The position numbers and the translations under genes are program-made. The notes under the pieces are model-generated. The model was not told where the DNA came from. It was given only the letters and a program-made list of their open reading frames with translations, and searched no databases. From assembly GCA_005954745.1 (NCBI GenBank), contig CP040678.1, positions 3,100,001 through 3,164,000 on the forward strand: a stretch of DNA of 64,000 nt, read 5' to 3'. The DNA comes from Halostella pelagica (lineage in GTDB: Archaea > Halobacteriota > Halobacteria > Halobacteriales > Natronoarchaeaceae). Below are positions 7,821 to 17,601 of the stretch, piece after piece; within the stretch, counting starts at the first letter, position 1, and every line of letters starts with the position of its first letter.

Positions 7821-9647
7821 ATGACTTACGACACCGAGGCCCTGGTCGTCGGTGGCGGGTCGACAGGAACTGGGATCGCCCGTGACCTGGCTATGCGGGG
7901 GGTAGACGTGACCCTCGTCGAAAAGGGGAACCTCACGCACGGGACGACGGGTCGGATGCACGGACTGCTCCACAGCGGCGGGCGGTACGCCGTCGCTGAC
8001 CAGGCGAGCGCGAAAGAGTGCATCGAGGAAAACCGGGTCCTTCGAGATATCGCGAGCCACTGCGTCGAGGAAACCGGCGGTCTGTTCGTCCAGCGACCGG
8101 AAGACTCGGACGAGTACTTCAGGGAGAAACTGGAGGGCTGTCGGGAGTGTGGAATTCCCGCGGAGGAACTCACCGCCGAGGAGGCCCGGGAGATGGAACC
8201 GTATCTGGCGAGTGACATCGAACGAGCGATCCGCGTTCCGGACGGCGCGGTCGACCCGTTTCGCCTGTGCGTCGCAAACGCCGTCAGCGCGGAAAACCAC
8301 GGCGCACGCGTAGAGACGCACGCGGAAGTCGTGGACCTGCTCGGCGACGAGGACCGCGTGGAAGGGGTGACGGTCCGACACGAGAGCGTCTCGCAGAGTG
8401 ACACGGATCGGGATTCGTCACGAGAGGAGCGAGCTGACGGCGACCCCGACAAGCGCGAGCATCAGGAACCCGGTAGGACCGAAGATATCCGCGCAGACTA
8501 CGTCGTCAACGCGACGGGCGCGTGGGCCGGACAGATAGGTGAGATGGCCGGCGTCGACATCGAGGTGCGCCCGTCGAAAGGCGTGATGGTCGTGATGAAC
8601 TGTCGACAAGTAGACACGGTCGTCAACCGCTGCCAGCCGAAAGGCGACGCGGACATCGTCGTCCCCCACGAGACGACGGCCATCCTGGGCACGACGGACG
8701 AGGAGGTCGACGACCCCGAGGACTACCCCGAGGAGCGGTGGGAAGTGGATCTGATGATAGACGAGTTGAAGCAACTCGTCCCTATCCTCGACGACTCCCG
8801 GACGGTCCGGTCGTTCTGGGGGGTTCGTCCGCTGTACGAACCGCCGGACGTGGGGAGCGACGACCCGACGGACATCACGCGGGACTACTTCCTGCTCGAC
8901 CACGAGGAGCGCGACGACCTGGAGGGGATGACCTCTATCGTCGGCGGGAAGTTCACCACCTACCGCATGATGGCCGAGGAGATAAGCGACCACGTCTGCG
9001 AACAGTTGGACGTCTCCGCCGAGTGCCGCACCGCAGACGTTCCGCTGCCGGGGAGCGAGGATGCGTCGGTCCTCGACGAGGGCATGGACCGCTTCGGCCT
9101 CCGTTCGCCCATCGCCCGCCGGAGCGCCCAGCGTCTCGGGTCACGTGCAGACGACGTGCTCTCGTCGGTCGACCCGAACCCGGTGGTCTGTGACTGCGAG
9201 GCCGTCACTCGCGCGGAGATACAGGACGCCATCGACGGGGCCGGAAGCGACCTCAACGCCGTCCGCATCCGAACCCGTGCGTCGATGGGCAACTGTCAGG
9301 GCGGCTTCTGCTGTCAGGGTATGGCCCACGAACTCCATCCGGAGTACGGCGAACCGACCGTCCGCAGGGCGCTGGACGAACTGTACCAGGAGCGCTGGAA
9401 AGGCGAGCGCCACGCCCTCTGGGGGGAACAGCTTTCGCAGGCGATGCTCAACTACGCGCTCCACGCTGCTACGATGAACCGCGACGAGGACCCCGCCGAG
9501 ACCGGCGGTATCGACTACACCGCGTTCGACGACGGTGTGGACGCGCCGGGTGAGACCGGCGACGAACGAGGCGTGGTGCCGGACGGGGGCAACCACGCCA
9601 ACAGTACGGGCGGCCGTACCGCCGACGAGGGTGATTATGGCGATTGA
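7821..9647 (+). CDS. gpdA: Glycerol-3-phosphate dehydrogenase subunit A
   Basis: A 608-residue FAD-dependent subunit of the GlpABC-type glycerol-3-phosphate dehydrogenase, oxidising sn-glycerol-3-phosphate to dihydroxyacetone phosphate and passing electrons toward the quinone pool. The Rossmann motif GGGSTG is at residues 11-16. A DAO-family oxidase domain follows, with an acidic Asp/Glu/Arg-rich insertion near residue 200 typical of halophiles. A C-terminal BFD-like [2Fe-2S] domain shows CDCEAVTR and GNCQGGFCC. The ATG at 7821 is chosen over an upstream in-frame GTG at 7791, which lacks family sequence. A Gly/Asp-rich tail follows the iron-sulfur domain. First gene of the gpdABC operon. Confidence 0.95.
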   Translation: MTYDTEALVVGGGSTGTGIARDLAMRGVDVTLVEKGNLTHGTTGRMHGLLHSGGRYAVADQASAKECIEENRVLRDIASHCVEETGGLFVQRPEDSDEYFREKLEGCRECGIPAEELTAEEAREMEPYLASDIERAIRVPDGAVDPFRLCVANAVSAENHGARVETHAEVVDLLGDEDRVEGVTVRHESVSQSDTDRDSSREERADGDPDKREHQEPGRTEDIRADYVVNATGAWAGQIGEMAGVDIEVRPSKGVMVVMNCRQVDTVVNRCQPKGDADIVVPHETTAILGTTDEEVDDPEDYPEERWEVDLMIDELKQLVPILDDSRTVRSFWGVRPLYEPPDVGSDDPTDITRDYFLLDHEERDDLEGMTSIVGGKFTTYRMMAEEISDHVCEQLDVSAECRTADVPLPGSEDASVLDEGMDRFGLRSPIARRSAQRLGSRADDVLSSVDPNPVVCDCEAVTRAEIQDAIDGAGSDLNAVRIRTRASMGNCQGGFCCQGMAHELHPEYGEPTVRRALDELYQERWKGERHALWGEQLSQAMLNYALHAATMNRDEDPAETGGIDYTAFDDGVDAPGETGDERGVVPDGGNHANSTGGRTADEGDYGD

Positions 9648-10968
9648 GGACGACGTCCTCGTTATCGGCGGCGGCCTCGCGGGCGTCGCGGCCGCACTGA
9701 CCGCGAACGAAGACGCGCAGGTGCGCCTGATCTCGCACAAGCAGAGCACGCTCCGTCACGCGAGCGGCCTCGTCGATGTCCTCGGGTACACGCCCGAGAG
9801 AGAGGGACCGCTCGTCGACCCGTTCGACGCGCTGGCCGACCTCCCGGAGGGCCATCCGTACGAACGCGTCGGGATCGACGCCGTCCGGTCGGGACTGGCG
9901 CTGTTCGACGATATCGTCGGCGACGCGTACGCGGGCGGGCACACGGACAGGAACGCCCTCGTTCCGACCCACGGCGGAACGGTGAAACCGACCGCGCGCT
10001 ATCCGAGAGCCGCCGCCGCCGGTCTCGCCAGCGACGAGCGGGACGCCCTGCTCGTCGGCTTCGAATCGATGACTGATTTCGACGCGCCGCTCGCCGCCGA
10101 ACATCTGACGGCGGCCGGCGTCCCGTTCGAGGCTCGCGGCGTCACGATACCGTTTCCCGGTGATTTTCGGGCGGACGCGAAGGTGACGCGGTACGCCCAC
10201 GCGCTCGACCGGAACGAGGAACTGGACGGAAATGACGGAGGCCCCGGAACGCCCGCGCGGCGAGCGCTGGCCGAAGCGGTGAAACCCCATCTCGACGACC
10301 AGGAGCGCGTCGGTTTCCCGGCCGTCCTTGGCGACGATGACCCATCGGGGATCCGATCCTCCATCGAACGCGCCCTCGGCGTCGACGTGTTCGAGGTGCC
10401 GATGGGGCCGCCGAGTCTCCCCGGACTCCGCCTCGAAGACCGTCTCTACGCCGCGCTGGAAGACGCCGGCGTCCGCGTGGCGACCGGGAACCCGGCCGTG
10501 GACGTGGCGACGGAGGACGGCCGGGTCCGCGCGGTGTACGTCGACCGGACCGGACGGCGCGTCCCGTACCACGCCGACCAGTTCGTGCTGGCGTCGGGCG
10601 GTCTGGTCGGCAAGGGGATCGATTCGGACCGCGAGACGGTCCGCGAACCGGTTTTCGACTGCCACGTCCCGCATCCGACGGACCGGTACGACTGGTTCGA
10701 GGACGACGCGTTCGGCGACCACCCGTTCGCCCGCTTCGGCGTGGACGTAGACCACGACCTTCGGCCGCTCGCCGCCGATGGGACCCCGGAGTACGAGAAC
10801 CTCCGGGCCGCGGGGAGCGTCCTCGGCGGCTACGACTTCGCGGCCGAGAAATCGGGAAGCGGCGTCTCGCTTGCGACGGGGTACGCCGCCGGCCGTGCGG
10901 CGGGCGAGGCGGCCGCCCGCGGTGACAGCACGTCAGCGACTGCGACGACTCACGGTGATACCAAATGA
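9637..10968 (+). CDS. gpdB: Glycerol-3-phosphate dehydrogenase subunit B
   Basis: A 443-residue FAD-binding subunit (GlpB type). The nucleotide-binding motif GGGLAG is at residues 11-16, and a second conserved region reads [12 protein letters not shown]. Its ATG lies 11 bp inside the end of gpdA, and its stop overlaps the gpdC start by 4 bp (ATGA), so all three subunits are translationally coupled. In bacteria GlpB links the catalytic A subunit to the membrane-associated C subunit. Confidence 0.93.
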   Translation: MAIEDDVLVIGGGLAGVAAALTANEDAQVRLISHKQSTLRHASGLVDVLGYTPEREGPLVDPFDALADLPEGHPYERVGIDAVRSGLALFDDIVGDAYAGGHTDRNALVPTHGGTVKPTARYPRAAAAGLASDERDALLVGFESMTDFDAPLAAEHLTAAGVPFEARGVTIPFPGDFRADAKVTRYAHALDRNEELDGNDGGPGTPARRALAEAVKPHLDDQERVGFPAVLGDDDPSGIRSSIERALGVDVFEVPMGPPSLPGLRLEDRLYAALEDAGVRVATGNPAVDVATEDGRVRAVYVDRTGRRVPYHADQFVLASGGLVGKGIDSDRETVREPVFDCHVPHPTDRYDWFEDDAFGDHPFARFGVDVDHDLRPLAADGTPEYENLRAAGSVLGGYDFAAEKSGSGVSLATGYAAGRAAGEAAARGDSTSATATTHGDTK

Positions 10969-12302
10969 GCGACGCCGAGAACCCAGACGACGAGTTCGAA
11001 CCGGTACAGGTGTTCGGAGACGAGGACGGCGCTGACCTCCGGCCCGGATCAGACGACTGCTACAAGTGCTCCACCTGCGACACTAACTGTCCTGTGGCGG
11101 AGGTAGACGACGACTTCCCCGGCCCGAAGTTCCAGGGGCCCGAGCAGTGGCGTCTCAAGCGCAAGGAGGACCACGACATCGACGACTCGGTGATGAAGTG
11201 TTCGAACTGCATGCGCTGTGACGGGGCCTGTCCCTCGAACGTCCCGCTGAGCCAAATGCACAACACGGCCCGCGGGGAGTACGTCGACGAGCAGATGGAG
11301 ACACTCTCGCGGGAGTACGTCCGCAACCGCATCCTCTCGAACTACCGCTTCTTTGCGAGTCTCGGGAGCAAGGTGCCGCGCCTGTCGAACTTCGTGATGG
11401 GCCTCGGAATCACCTCGTGGCTCGGCGAGAAGGTGATGGGTATCTCCAGCGAGCGCGAGATGCCGGAGTTCGCGACACAGACGTTCCGGGAGTGGTGGGA
11501 AGAGCGAGGGGGCAAGGCCGCCTCGAAAAAGCGAGCGCGGGAGGCGCGAGCGGAACGCGAGGGGACGAAAGTGAACAGTCCCGACAAGCGCATCGCGTAT
11601 TTCCACGGCTGTTACTCCAACTACAACACGCCCGAGGTCGGCAAGGCGATGGTCCGCGTGTTCGAACACTTCGGCTACGAGGTCGTTGTGCCGCCCCAAC
11701 GCTGTTCGGGCACGCCGATGTTCGCAAACGGGATGGTAGACGACGCACGCCGCGCCGCCGAGACTAACGTCGAGGAGTTCGTCGCCGCCATCGGCGACGG
11801 CGCGGACGTCATCGCGTCCTGTACCTCCTGTTCGATGTCGCTCCGCCAGGAGTATCCCGAACTGTTCGACATCGAGGGGATCGACGACCTGTCAGCTCAC
11901 ACGTACGAGGCGGTCGAGTACCTCCGGATCTACGAGGACTTAGATACCGCACTGGCGGGGGCCGACGCTGATTTCCCGGATACGGCGTACCACGCACCCT
12001 GTCACGCCCGCAACCAGGGGTTAGAAGGGCAGGCTATCGAAGTGGCGGACCGGATAGACGGCGTCGAAGCGACCGACGTCGGCGATTCCTGTTCCGGTAT
12101 CAGCGGCACGTACGGCTGGAAATCGGAGAACTACGACACATCTATGAAGATCGGATCAGAGATGTTCGACCACATGGACGAGACGGAGGCGGAGACGGGA
12201 ATGACCGAATGTCCGACCTGCGCCATGCAGATGGAACACGGCACCGGATACGACATCCGGCATCCGCTCGAACTACTGGAGGCCGCCCTCGTCGAGGGCT
12301 GA
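10965..12302 (+). CDS. gpdC: Glycerol-3-phosphate dehydrogenase subunit C (iron-sulfur, CCG domains)
   Basis: A 445-residue iron-sulfur subunit that anchors the dehydrogenase to the membrane side and hands electrons to quinone. Two ferredoxin-type 4Fe-4S motifs are visible: CYKCSTCDTNCP and CSNCMRCDGACP. They are followed by two cysteine-rich CCG domains (HGCYSNY...RCSGTPMF and HAPCHARNQG...SCSGISGTYG) as in heterodisulfide reductase subunits and GlpC. An acidic N-terminal extension of about 30 residues precedes the first cluster. The start overlaps gpdB by 4 bp. Confidence 0.95.
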   Translation: MSDAENPDDEFEPVQVFGDEDGADLRPGSDDCYKCSTCDTNCPVAEVDDDFPGPKFQGPEQWRLKRKEDHDIDDSVMKCSNCMRCDGACPSNVPLSQMHNTARGEYVDEQMETLSREYVRNRILSNYRFFASLGSKVPRLSNFVMGLGITSWLGEKVMGISSEREMPEFATQTFREWWEERGGKAASKKRAREARAEREGTKVNSPDKRIAYFHGCYSNYNTPEVGKAMVRVFEHFGYEVVVPPQRCSGTPMFANGMVDDARRAAETNVEEFVAAIGDGADVIASCTSCSMSLRQEYPELFDIEGIDDLSAHTYEAVEYLRIYEDLDTALAGADADFPDTAYHAPCHARNQGLEGQAIEVADRIDGVEATDVGDSCSGISGTYGWKSENYDTSMKIGSEMFDHMDETEAETGMTECPTCAMQMEHGTGYDIRHPLELLEAALVEG

Positions 12303-12306
12303 CACG

Positions 12307-13455
12307 ATGGATCTCCACGAGCGAATCGAACGGAGACAGAACACGGCCCGAGAGAGCGGTCTGATCGTCGACCGAACTCCGCTCAACCCCGCCGTCCACT
12401 TGCCGGAACCCGTCGGGAGAGGACCAGTTCTGGAACGGTTGCTGGACGTGCTCGATCCGGTGTTCCGTCAACAGCTCCCCGACGACGTGGCCGTGTTCGG
12501 TCCGAAAGGGTCGGGGAAGTCCGCGCTCGTCAGCGCGCTGTTTGCGGGCCTGAACGACCAGATCGGTCGGGACCGCCAGCGGATCGGAACGACGACTCGG
12601 GCCGGAAGCGCCGAGGGCACGACCCAGTTCGTTCGGGTCGACGCAACGAACGCACGCAGCGAGTTCCGTTTCTATCACACGCTGCTTACCGCCGTTGTCG
12701 ACGAGTCAGTGCCCGAGCGCGGCGTCGGGACGGACACGCTCCGAGAGCGACTGGCCGACCAGTTGCAGGTACCGACACGCTGTGCTGTCGTCGCCGTCGA
12801 CCACCTCACGGACGTCGAAGATGTCTCCGTAACTGACCTGCTCGAATGGTTCGAACCTGTCGACGACGCAGTGACGGTCGTCCCGATCGGTCACGAGGTT
12901 CCGGAGACGTGGACCGGCGAAACCGTCCACGTCCCGGAGTATCGACAGCACGCGCTCGTCGACATTCTGACGACCCGCGCCTCGCAGGCGCTCGAAAGCG
13001 GGGCGCTGAGACACGGCCAGGCTCGCCGGATCGCCGAATGGGCCGGCGGCGACGCCCACGACGCCCTCGCCGCAACCTTCGGCGCGGCGGACACCGCTGA
13101 CCGGGCTGGTGCCGACCGGATTCGGGCCAACGATGTCGACGCCGGTATCGACGCCGTTCCGGAGAACTGCGTCCATCTCGGACGCGTCCTCGGCCTCCCC
13201 GAGAACCGCCAGCGGGTGCTCTCCGAACTGCTCCGCCTCGACGGGACACCCACGATCCGCGAGGCCGCCGCCGCGATCGCGGAGGGGTCCGATCTCACCG
13301 CGAGCACCGTCAAGCGGTTCCTCTACGAACTCGCCGAGAACGGCGTTCTCGAACGGGTACAGACGACAGACGCCCACGGAAACGGTCGAACTCCCAGCCA
13401 CGTTGTCCCGCGTTTTCCGACCCTCGTATTCCGGCGACTCGACGGAGACCTGTAG
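12307..13455 (+). CDS. Orc1/Cdc6-like AAA+ ATPase with winged-helix domain
   Basis: A 382-residue relative of archaeal Orc1/Cdc6 proteins. The Walker A loop is intact (GPKGSGKS, residues 65-72), but the Walker B strand reads CAVVAVDHL, with His where the catalytic Glu of DE is expected. The C-terminal 110 residues form a winged-helix domain (RQRVLSELLRLDG...STVKRFLYELAENGVLERV). It starts 4 bp after gpdC and so seems to belong to the glycerol operon. No ORB-like element lies nearby, so an origin role is unlikely at this site; a regulatory DNA-binding role is possible but unproven. Confidence 0.75.
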   Translation: MDLHERIERRQNTARESGLIVDRTPLNPAVHLPEPVGRGPVLERLLDVLDPVFRQQLPDDVAVFGPKGSGKSALVSALFAGLNDQIGRDRQRIGTTTRAGSAEGTTQFVRVDATNARSEFRFYHTLLTAVVDESVPERGVGTDTLRERLADQLQVPTRCAVVAVDHLTDVEDVSVTDLLEWFEPVDDAVTVVPIGHEVPETWTGETVHVPEYRQHALVDILTTRASQALESGALRHGQARRIAEWAGGDAHDALAATFGAADTADRAGADRIRANDVDAGIDAVPENCVHLGRVLGLPENRQRVLSELLRLDGTPTIREAAAAIAEGSDLTASTVKRFLYELAENGVLERVQTTDAHGNGRTPSHVVPRFPTLVFRRLDGDL

Positions 13456-13495
13456 CCGTCGGTGAAGCCTTCGGTACGGGGCGGGGCGACCGAGA

Positions 13496-14461
13496 TCAGG
13501 CGTACTCCAGATCGTCCGTCAGATGATCGACTGCGAGGACTAACAGCCCGCCGGCGACGGCGGCGACGACGGCGAGAACGGTCACACCGCCGTTTGAGAC
13601 GACCCGCTCCGCGGGCAGACGAAGCCCGCCGACCATGAGACTCACGAGGAAGGTGAGCGTCGCCGCCCGGTAGTTCGACAGCGCCCAGTCGATAACGCGG
13701 GCCAGCGTGAGCAGGCCGGCGAAAGCGCCGGCCATGAACGCGGCGACGGGCGGAACTGCATCGACGACCGCCGCGACCGATCCGCCGTCCGCCAGATCGG
13801 CCAATGCGTCAGTAAAGCGGTTGAGCGCGCCGAGCATGTACTCGTACTGACCGACGAGTATCAGGAGGAACGCCCCCGAAACGCCGGGGAGGATCATCGC
13901 ACACACTGCGAGCGCACCAGCGAGGAGGATGACCGGTAGCGCGTGCGAGACGCCCGCTGACGCCCGTCCCGTCACTGCCGCGGCGAGCCCCACGCCCGCG
14001 ACGGCGACGGCGACGCGTCCCGACGTGGTGAGGTCGACCTGTTCGTAGAGAACGACAGCGGACGCGCCAATGAGGCCGAAGAAGAAGGCGTACGTCGGGG
14101 CCGGATAGGCGTCGACGGCGCGTTCGAGCGCGTGCGACAGGCTGACGACGGCTGTCATCATCCCCACGCCGAGCGTGAGCAGGAAGACGATGTCCATCCG
14201 GACCAGTTGCGACCGAACCGCGCGGCGGGACTCCGGGTCGTGGACGCGGACAACGTCGCGGAGAGTTCGGAGGTCGATAGCCGTCAGCGCCGCGATGAGG
14301 CGCTCGTAGATGCCGGTGATGAGCGCGATTGTCCCGCCGGAGACGCCGGGAACGGTGTCGGCGCTTCCCATGAAAAACCCTTTCAGGTAGATCGCCAGCC
14401 ACTCGCGAAAGGAGTCGACGGACTGGCGCTCCCGGAACGAGTCGACTGAGCCAGACACCAT
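13496..14461 (-). CDS. DUF368 (PopT-like) polyprenyl-phosphate translocase candidate
   Basis: A 321-residue membrane protein with about eight to ten hydrophobic segments and the two DUF368 signature repeats: DTVPGVSGGTIALITGIYE near the N-terminus and MILPGVSGAFLLILVGQYE in the middle, an internal duplication. Bacterial DUF368 proteins (PopT) return undecaprenyl phosphate across the membrane. Here the gene starts 4 bp after the aglB stop, so both are in one operon; AglB releases dolichyl (pyro)phosphate on the outer face. Recycling that carrier is a reasonable inference for this protein. No signal peptide beyond the first membrane segment. Confidence 0.85.
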   Translation of the reverse strand: MVSGSVDSFRERQSVDSFREWLAIYLKGFFMGSADTVPGVSGGTIALITGIYERLIAALTAIDLRTLRDVVRVHDPESRRAVRSQLVRMDIVFLLTLGVGMMTAVVSLSHALERAVDAYPAPTYAFFFGLIGASAVVLYEQVDLTTSGRVAVAVAGVGLAAAVTGRASAGVSHALPVILLAGALAVCAMILPGVSGAFLLILVGQYEYMLGALNRFTDALADLADGGSVAAVVDAVPPVAAFMAGAFAGLLTLARVIDWALSNYRAATLTFLVSLMVGGLRLPAERVVSNGGVTVLAVVAAVAGGLLVLAVDHLTDDLEYA

Positions 14462-14465
14462 ATGA

Positions 14466-17456
14466 TCAGGGCGTCGTAGCTCTCACGAACCGGCCGTCGA
14501 GTGCGGTAGCCGACTCGTTACCGTCGCCGGAGGCACCGTCGCTGCCGGTGCCGTCGTCTCCGACCGTCGTGTTCCCGTTGTCGGTCGTCTCGTTGTCGGC
14601 GGTCTCGTTGTCGGCGGTCTGGTTGTCGCTGGTCTGGTTATCGGCGGTGTCGTTGACATCGAGGTTCTCTTCGATGCCCTCCATCTCGACGGTGACGTTG
14701 TCGCCCTCGTAGATGGCCCGTTCGGGCACGTCGGCGTTACCGATCTGGCCGGGGTTTTCGAGGTTCTGGAGGATGTGTCGGTCCCCGATCCGTTCAGCGT
14801 TGACGCCCTCCAGGCTCCCGGTGAAGACGGTGTAGTTGCCCGCCGCGCGGACGCTGGAGTTCGTGTAGCCGTCGTCCGGTCCGAGCGTCTCCTCGGTCGG
14901 ATACGGAACGGTCACCGTGAAGTCGCCGTTCTCGTCGGTTTCGACGCTCTGGTAGTAGGTGAACTGACGCTGGTCTTGCGTCCCGTTGAGTTGAACCATC
15001 GCAGTCACCGATGTCGCGTTAGAGGCGTTGACGCTGCCCTCGAGGGTCGCCCCGTCGACGCGCTCGAAGGTTTTGACGGTCGACTCTCGACGGATGTCGT
15101 AGGCACCGACATCAGGACGCTGGAGCATGTTCGCGAGGCGACCCGTGAACCGTCGGTTGATGGCCACCGGTCGCGTTGCCCCACCCTCAGTCCGCTGGGC
15201 GAGGCTCAGTATGGTCGTATCGGACCGGGTTTCGTGCACCAGCCGGTAGTGCGAGAGCTGCTGGCTGTCGTGGTAGTACATCCGCGACAGCATCGTGTTC
15301 TCGAATCGGTCGTTCATTCCGTAGAGGTTAGCCGGCTGTTGTGCCTGTCCCTCGGCTGTCTGGAACGTGATCATCCGCTCTTGCGTGCTGAGGTAGTCGC
15401 CGAACGATGGACCGGCCCAGCGCGTTATCGGGCTGAACTTGTTGCTCGCCATCTGGTCGTCGATCATCACGTACCGGGTGTCCTCCCGTGCTTCCGCTTC
15501 GCTCTGTTGTGCGATGACCTCGCGGAGTTCGTCGTTCGAGAGGTCGCTGATGTGTTCGTCGCGCTCGTCGAGCGACGGCAGCGCTTCCAGAACGAGTTCG
15601 GCGCGCGTCTCGTTCGTCGTCTGGAGGAACTCGGACGCAGGCCGCGGTCCCTGCTGGAACGGGTTGGCGTTCGGTATCCGCTCACCCTGGACGGTGATCC
15701 AGTGGCCGTAGTCCCACCACGACATCACGCCGTAGGCGCCTTCGGGATAGTCGTAGTCGTCGGTCTGCTCGTACGTCTCGTACATCTCCATCGGTTCGCC
15801 GTCGGGGTTCGCGTAGGTTCCCGGTTCGGGGGTGTTCTCCTGGAGCCAGCCGGTGCTTTCGGCCCAGTACGCGGACGAGCCCGGACCGGTCGAATTGCCG
15901 GCTTCGGCCGCGGCCGTGCTCGCTGACGAGGACGCGAGCGGTCCGACGAGGGGGACGGTTACGAGCAGGAGGACGGCGACCAGCGTCAACACCTGATACC
16001 CCTTGATGTCGGTCAGACGCTTCGCCGACGTCGGAACGTCGAGCAGGCGGAGTATCTGCCCGAACAGCCAGGCGTTCAGCAGGACGACGGAGATAGCGAG
16101 GTAGTAGTTGAACCGCTGCTGCGTCAGTGACATCAGGACGAGGAAGACGGTGAGCACGACCAGCAGGAGTTCGTCCGGGCGGTAGTCGTCGCCGGCGAGC
16201 GCGATATGCGCTGCCATCCAGAACAGACCGAACGCCGCCGTGAGATAGGTCAGTCCGTACTGGCTGATCATGAAGGAGCCGGCGTCATCGAGTGAGACCG
16301 CCTGCACCTCTCCCACGGTCCGGCCCGTGTCGCTCGACCCGAGCGCGAAAACGCGGACGACGTTATCCTGGATGAGCGAGAACGCGTCGGGAAGGATGAC
16401 GGCCATCAGAACAGCCCCAGAGAGGATGCCGCCCGCGATCACGGCCGGGTAGTAGTGGCGGGCGATGTCCCGGTCGTCGAACTCGCGGGCGAGCCACGCC
16501 ATGAACGCACAGCCGGCGGCGACGGCGATGGCGATCAGATACTGGGTCAGCGAAATCGTCGTCGTCTCGAAGCTCAGCGAGCCAGTTTTGACGACGAGCA
16601 TCGGAACGACCGTCGCGAGGCTGACGACGCCGACGAACGCGGTGTGGTCGGGGCTCCGTCCGCGGACGTAATCGAGGGTCAGCGAGACGGTGAAGAAGGC
16701 CCCGAGGATGCCGATGAAGATGATGCCTGGCGGCCAGGTCCACAGGTACAGCGCGATGGCGACGCCCGCGAGAACGCTAGCGATCGTCGGGTCGCGGAGA
16801 GCCTCCCAGTCGCGGTCCACGACGAGTTCGTACACCGGCTTTTCCTGCTGGGCGACTCGGAGGGCGCGGACAACCATGACGAGGGCGATAGAGAGGAAGA
16901 ACGCCTCGGCGATGTGGTGGTCGCCGAACCCGACGGTGCCGCGGTCCAGAATGTATCCCGGAAGGATCGCAAGCACGAAGACGCCGAACAGAGCGCCGAG
17001 GCGGCCGGCGTAGTGTTTGCCGAGGTAGTAAAGCGGGAACACAAGAAGGGTCCCGAACACCGCGGGTGCGTAGAGAAGCACCGTCCGGACGGTCTCGCCG
17101 GAGGGGTCTCCCAGGCCGACGACCAGGGCGGCGGTCGCGACTATCTGGTCGAACAGCGAACCGAACTGGCCACCGGACGTCGTGCCGTAGGGGAAGTGCG
17201 TGTACGGATCGAACGGCATCGTCCAGGGCCAGTTGTTGACCGTGTACTGGATTTCGCGGTAGTGGTAGTATGCGTCGTTACCTCTGAACAGTATCTCGCC
17301 GCCGCTGGTGAAGCGCTCGCGCGCCTGGATCCGGACCCAGAACATGAACGCCACCAGCACCGAGAGAACCGGCACGTGATACCAGTCCTCCCAGATATCG
17401 AGCACCGACCGCTCGTTGGCGGTCTCGTCCTCGACCGTTTCGGTCTCGCTACTCAT
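14466..17456 (-). CDS. aglB: Oligosaccharyltransferase AglB (STT3 family)
   Basis: A 996-residue STT3-type enzyme that moves the lipid-linked glycan onto Asn in N-x-S/T of exported proteins. The N-terminal half holds about 13 membrane segments with the catalytic acidic motifs FRGNDAYYHY and VGFGDHHIAEAF. The C-terminal soluble domain carries WWDYGHW at residues 580-586. A minus-strand TATA-like CCTATAGG about 28 bp upstream (near 17480) indicates leaderless transcription, divergent from the glycosyltransferase gene. Odd feature: near the C-terminus five 15-bp repeats encode (D)NET/NQT units, giving seven sequons within about 45 residues of the enzyme itself. Confidence 0.96.
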   Translation of the reverse strand: MSSETETVEDETANERSVLDIWEDWYHVPVLSVLVAFMFWVRIQARERFTSGGEILFRGNDAYYHYREIQYTVNNWPWTMPFDPYTHFPYGTTSGGQFGSLFDQIVATAALVVGLGDPSGETVRTVLLYAPAVFGTLLVFPLYYLGKHYAGRLGALFGVFVLAILPGYILDRGTVGFGDHHIAEAFFLSIALVMVVRALRVAQQEKPVYELVVDRDWEALRDPTIASVLAGVAIALYLWTWPPGIIFIGILGAFFTVSLTLDYVRGRSPDHTAFVGVVSLATVVPMLVVKTGSLSFETTTISLTQYLIAIAVAAGCAFMAWLAREFDDRDIARHYYPAVIAGGILSGAVLMAVILPDAFSLIQDNVVRVFALGSSDTGRTVGEVQAVSLDDAGSFMISQYGLTYLTAAFGLFWMAAHIALAGDDYRPDELLLVVLTVFLVLMSLTQQRFNYYLAISVVLLNAWLFGQILRLLDVPTSAKRLTDIKGYQVLTLVAVLLLVTVPLVGPLASSSASTAAAEAGNSTGPGSSAYWAESTGWLQENTPEPGTYANPDGEPMEMYETYEQTDDYDYPEGAYGVMSWWDYGHWITVQGERIPNANPFQQGPRPASEFLQTTNETRAELVLEALPSLDERDEHISDLSNDELREVIAQQSEAEAREDTRYVMIDDQMASNKFSPITRWAGPSFGDYLSTQERMITFQTAEGQAQQPANLYGMNDRFENTMLSRMYYHDSQQLSHYRLVHETRSDTTILSLAQRTEGGATRPVAINRRFTGRLANMLQRPDVGAYDIRRESTVKTFERVDGATLEGSVNASNATSVTAMVQLNGTQDQRQFTYYQSVETDENGDFTVTVPYPTEETLGPDDGYTNSSVRAAGNYTVFTGSLEGVNAERIGDRHILQNLENPGQIGNADVPERAIYEGDNVTVEMEGIEENLDVNDTADNQTSDNQTADNETADNETTDNGNTTVGDDGTGSDGASGDGNESATALDGRFVRATTP
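14577..14651 (-). repeat. Five 15-bp tandem repeats inside aglB encoding N-glycosylation sequons
   Basis: Units begin at 14577, 14592, 14607, 14622 and 14637, each close to GTTGTCGGCGGTCTC on the plus strand. Translated on the minus strand they give DNQTS/DNQTA/DNETA/DNETT-like pentapeptides. The repeat lies in the extracellular C-terminal domain just before a Gly/Asp/Ser-rich tail. Confidence 0.9.
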
Positions 17457-17601
17457 TAGGTTTGGATCCTCCGAAAACGCCTATAGGCCTTGTGATACGG
17501 ATCGCCGACTGCTGTCGGGATCTGGACGCTTCGCGTCACGGACCGAACCGGACGGGTCAAAGGGGAAAACCACTACTGTGGGGCCGACGAATCGCGTCGT
17601 G

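Noticed and set aside
14775-15926. 383-codon plus-strand frame opposite aglB
   Set aside because: The aglB motifs lie on the other strand with continuous homology; the frame is an antisense artefact.
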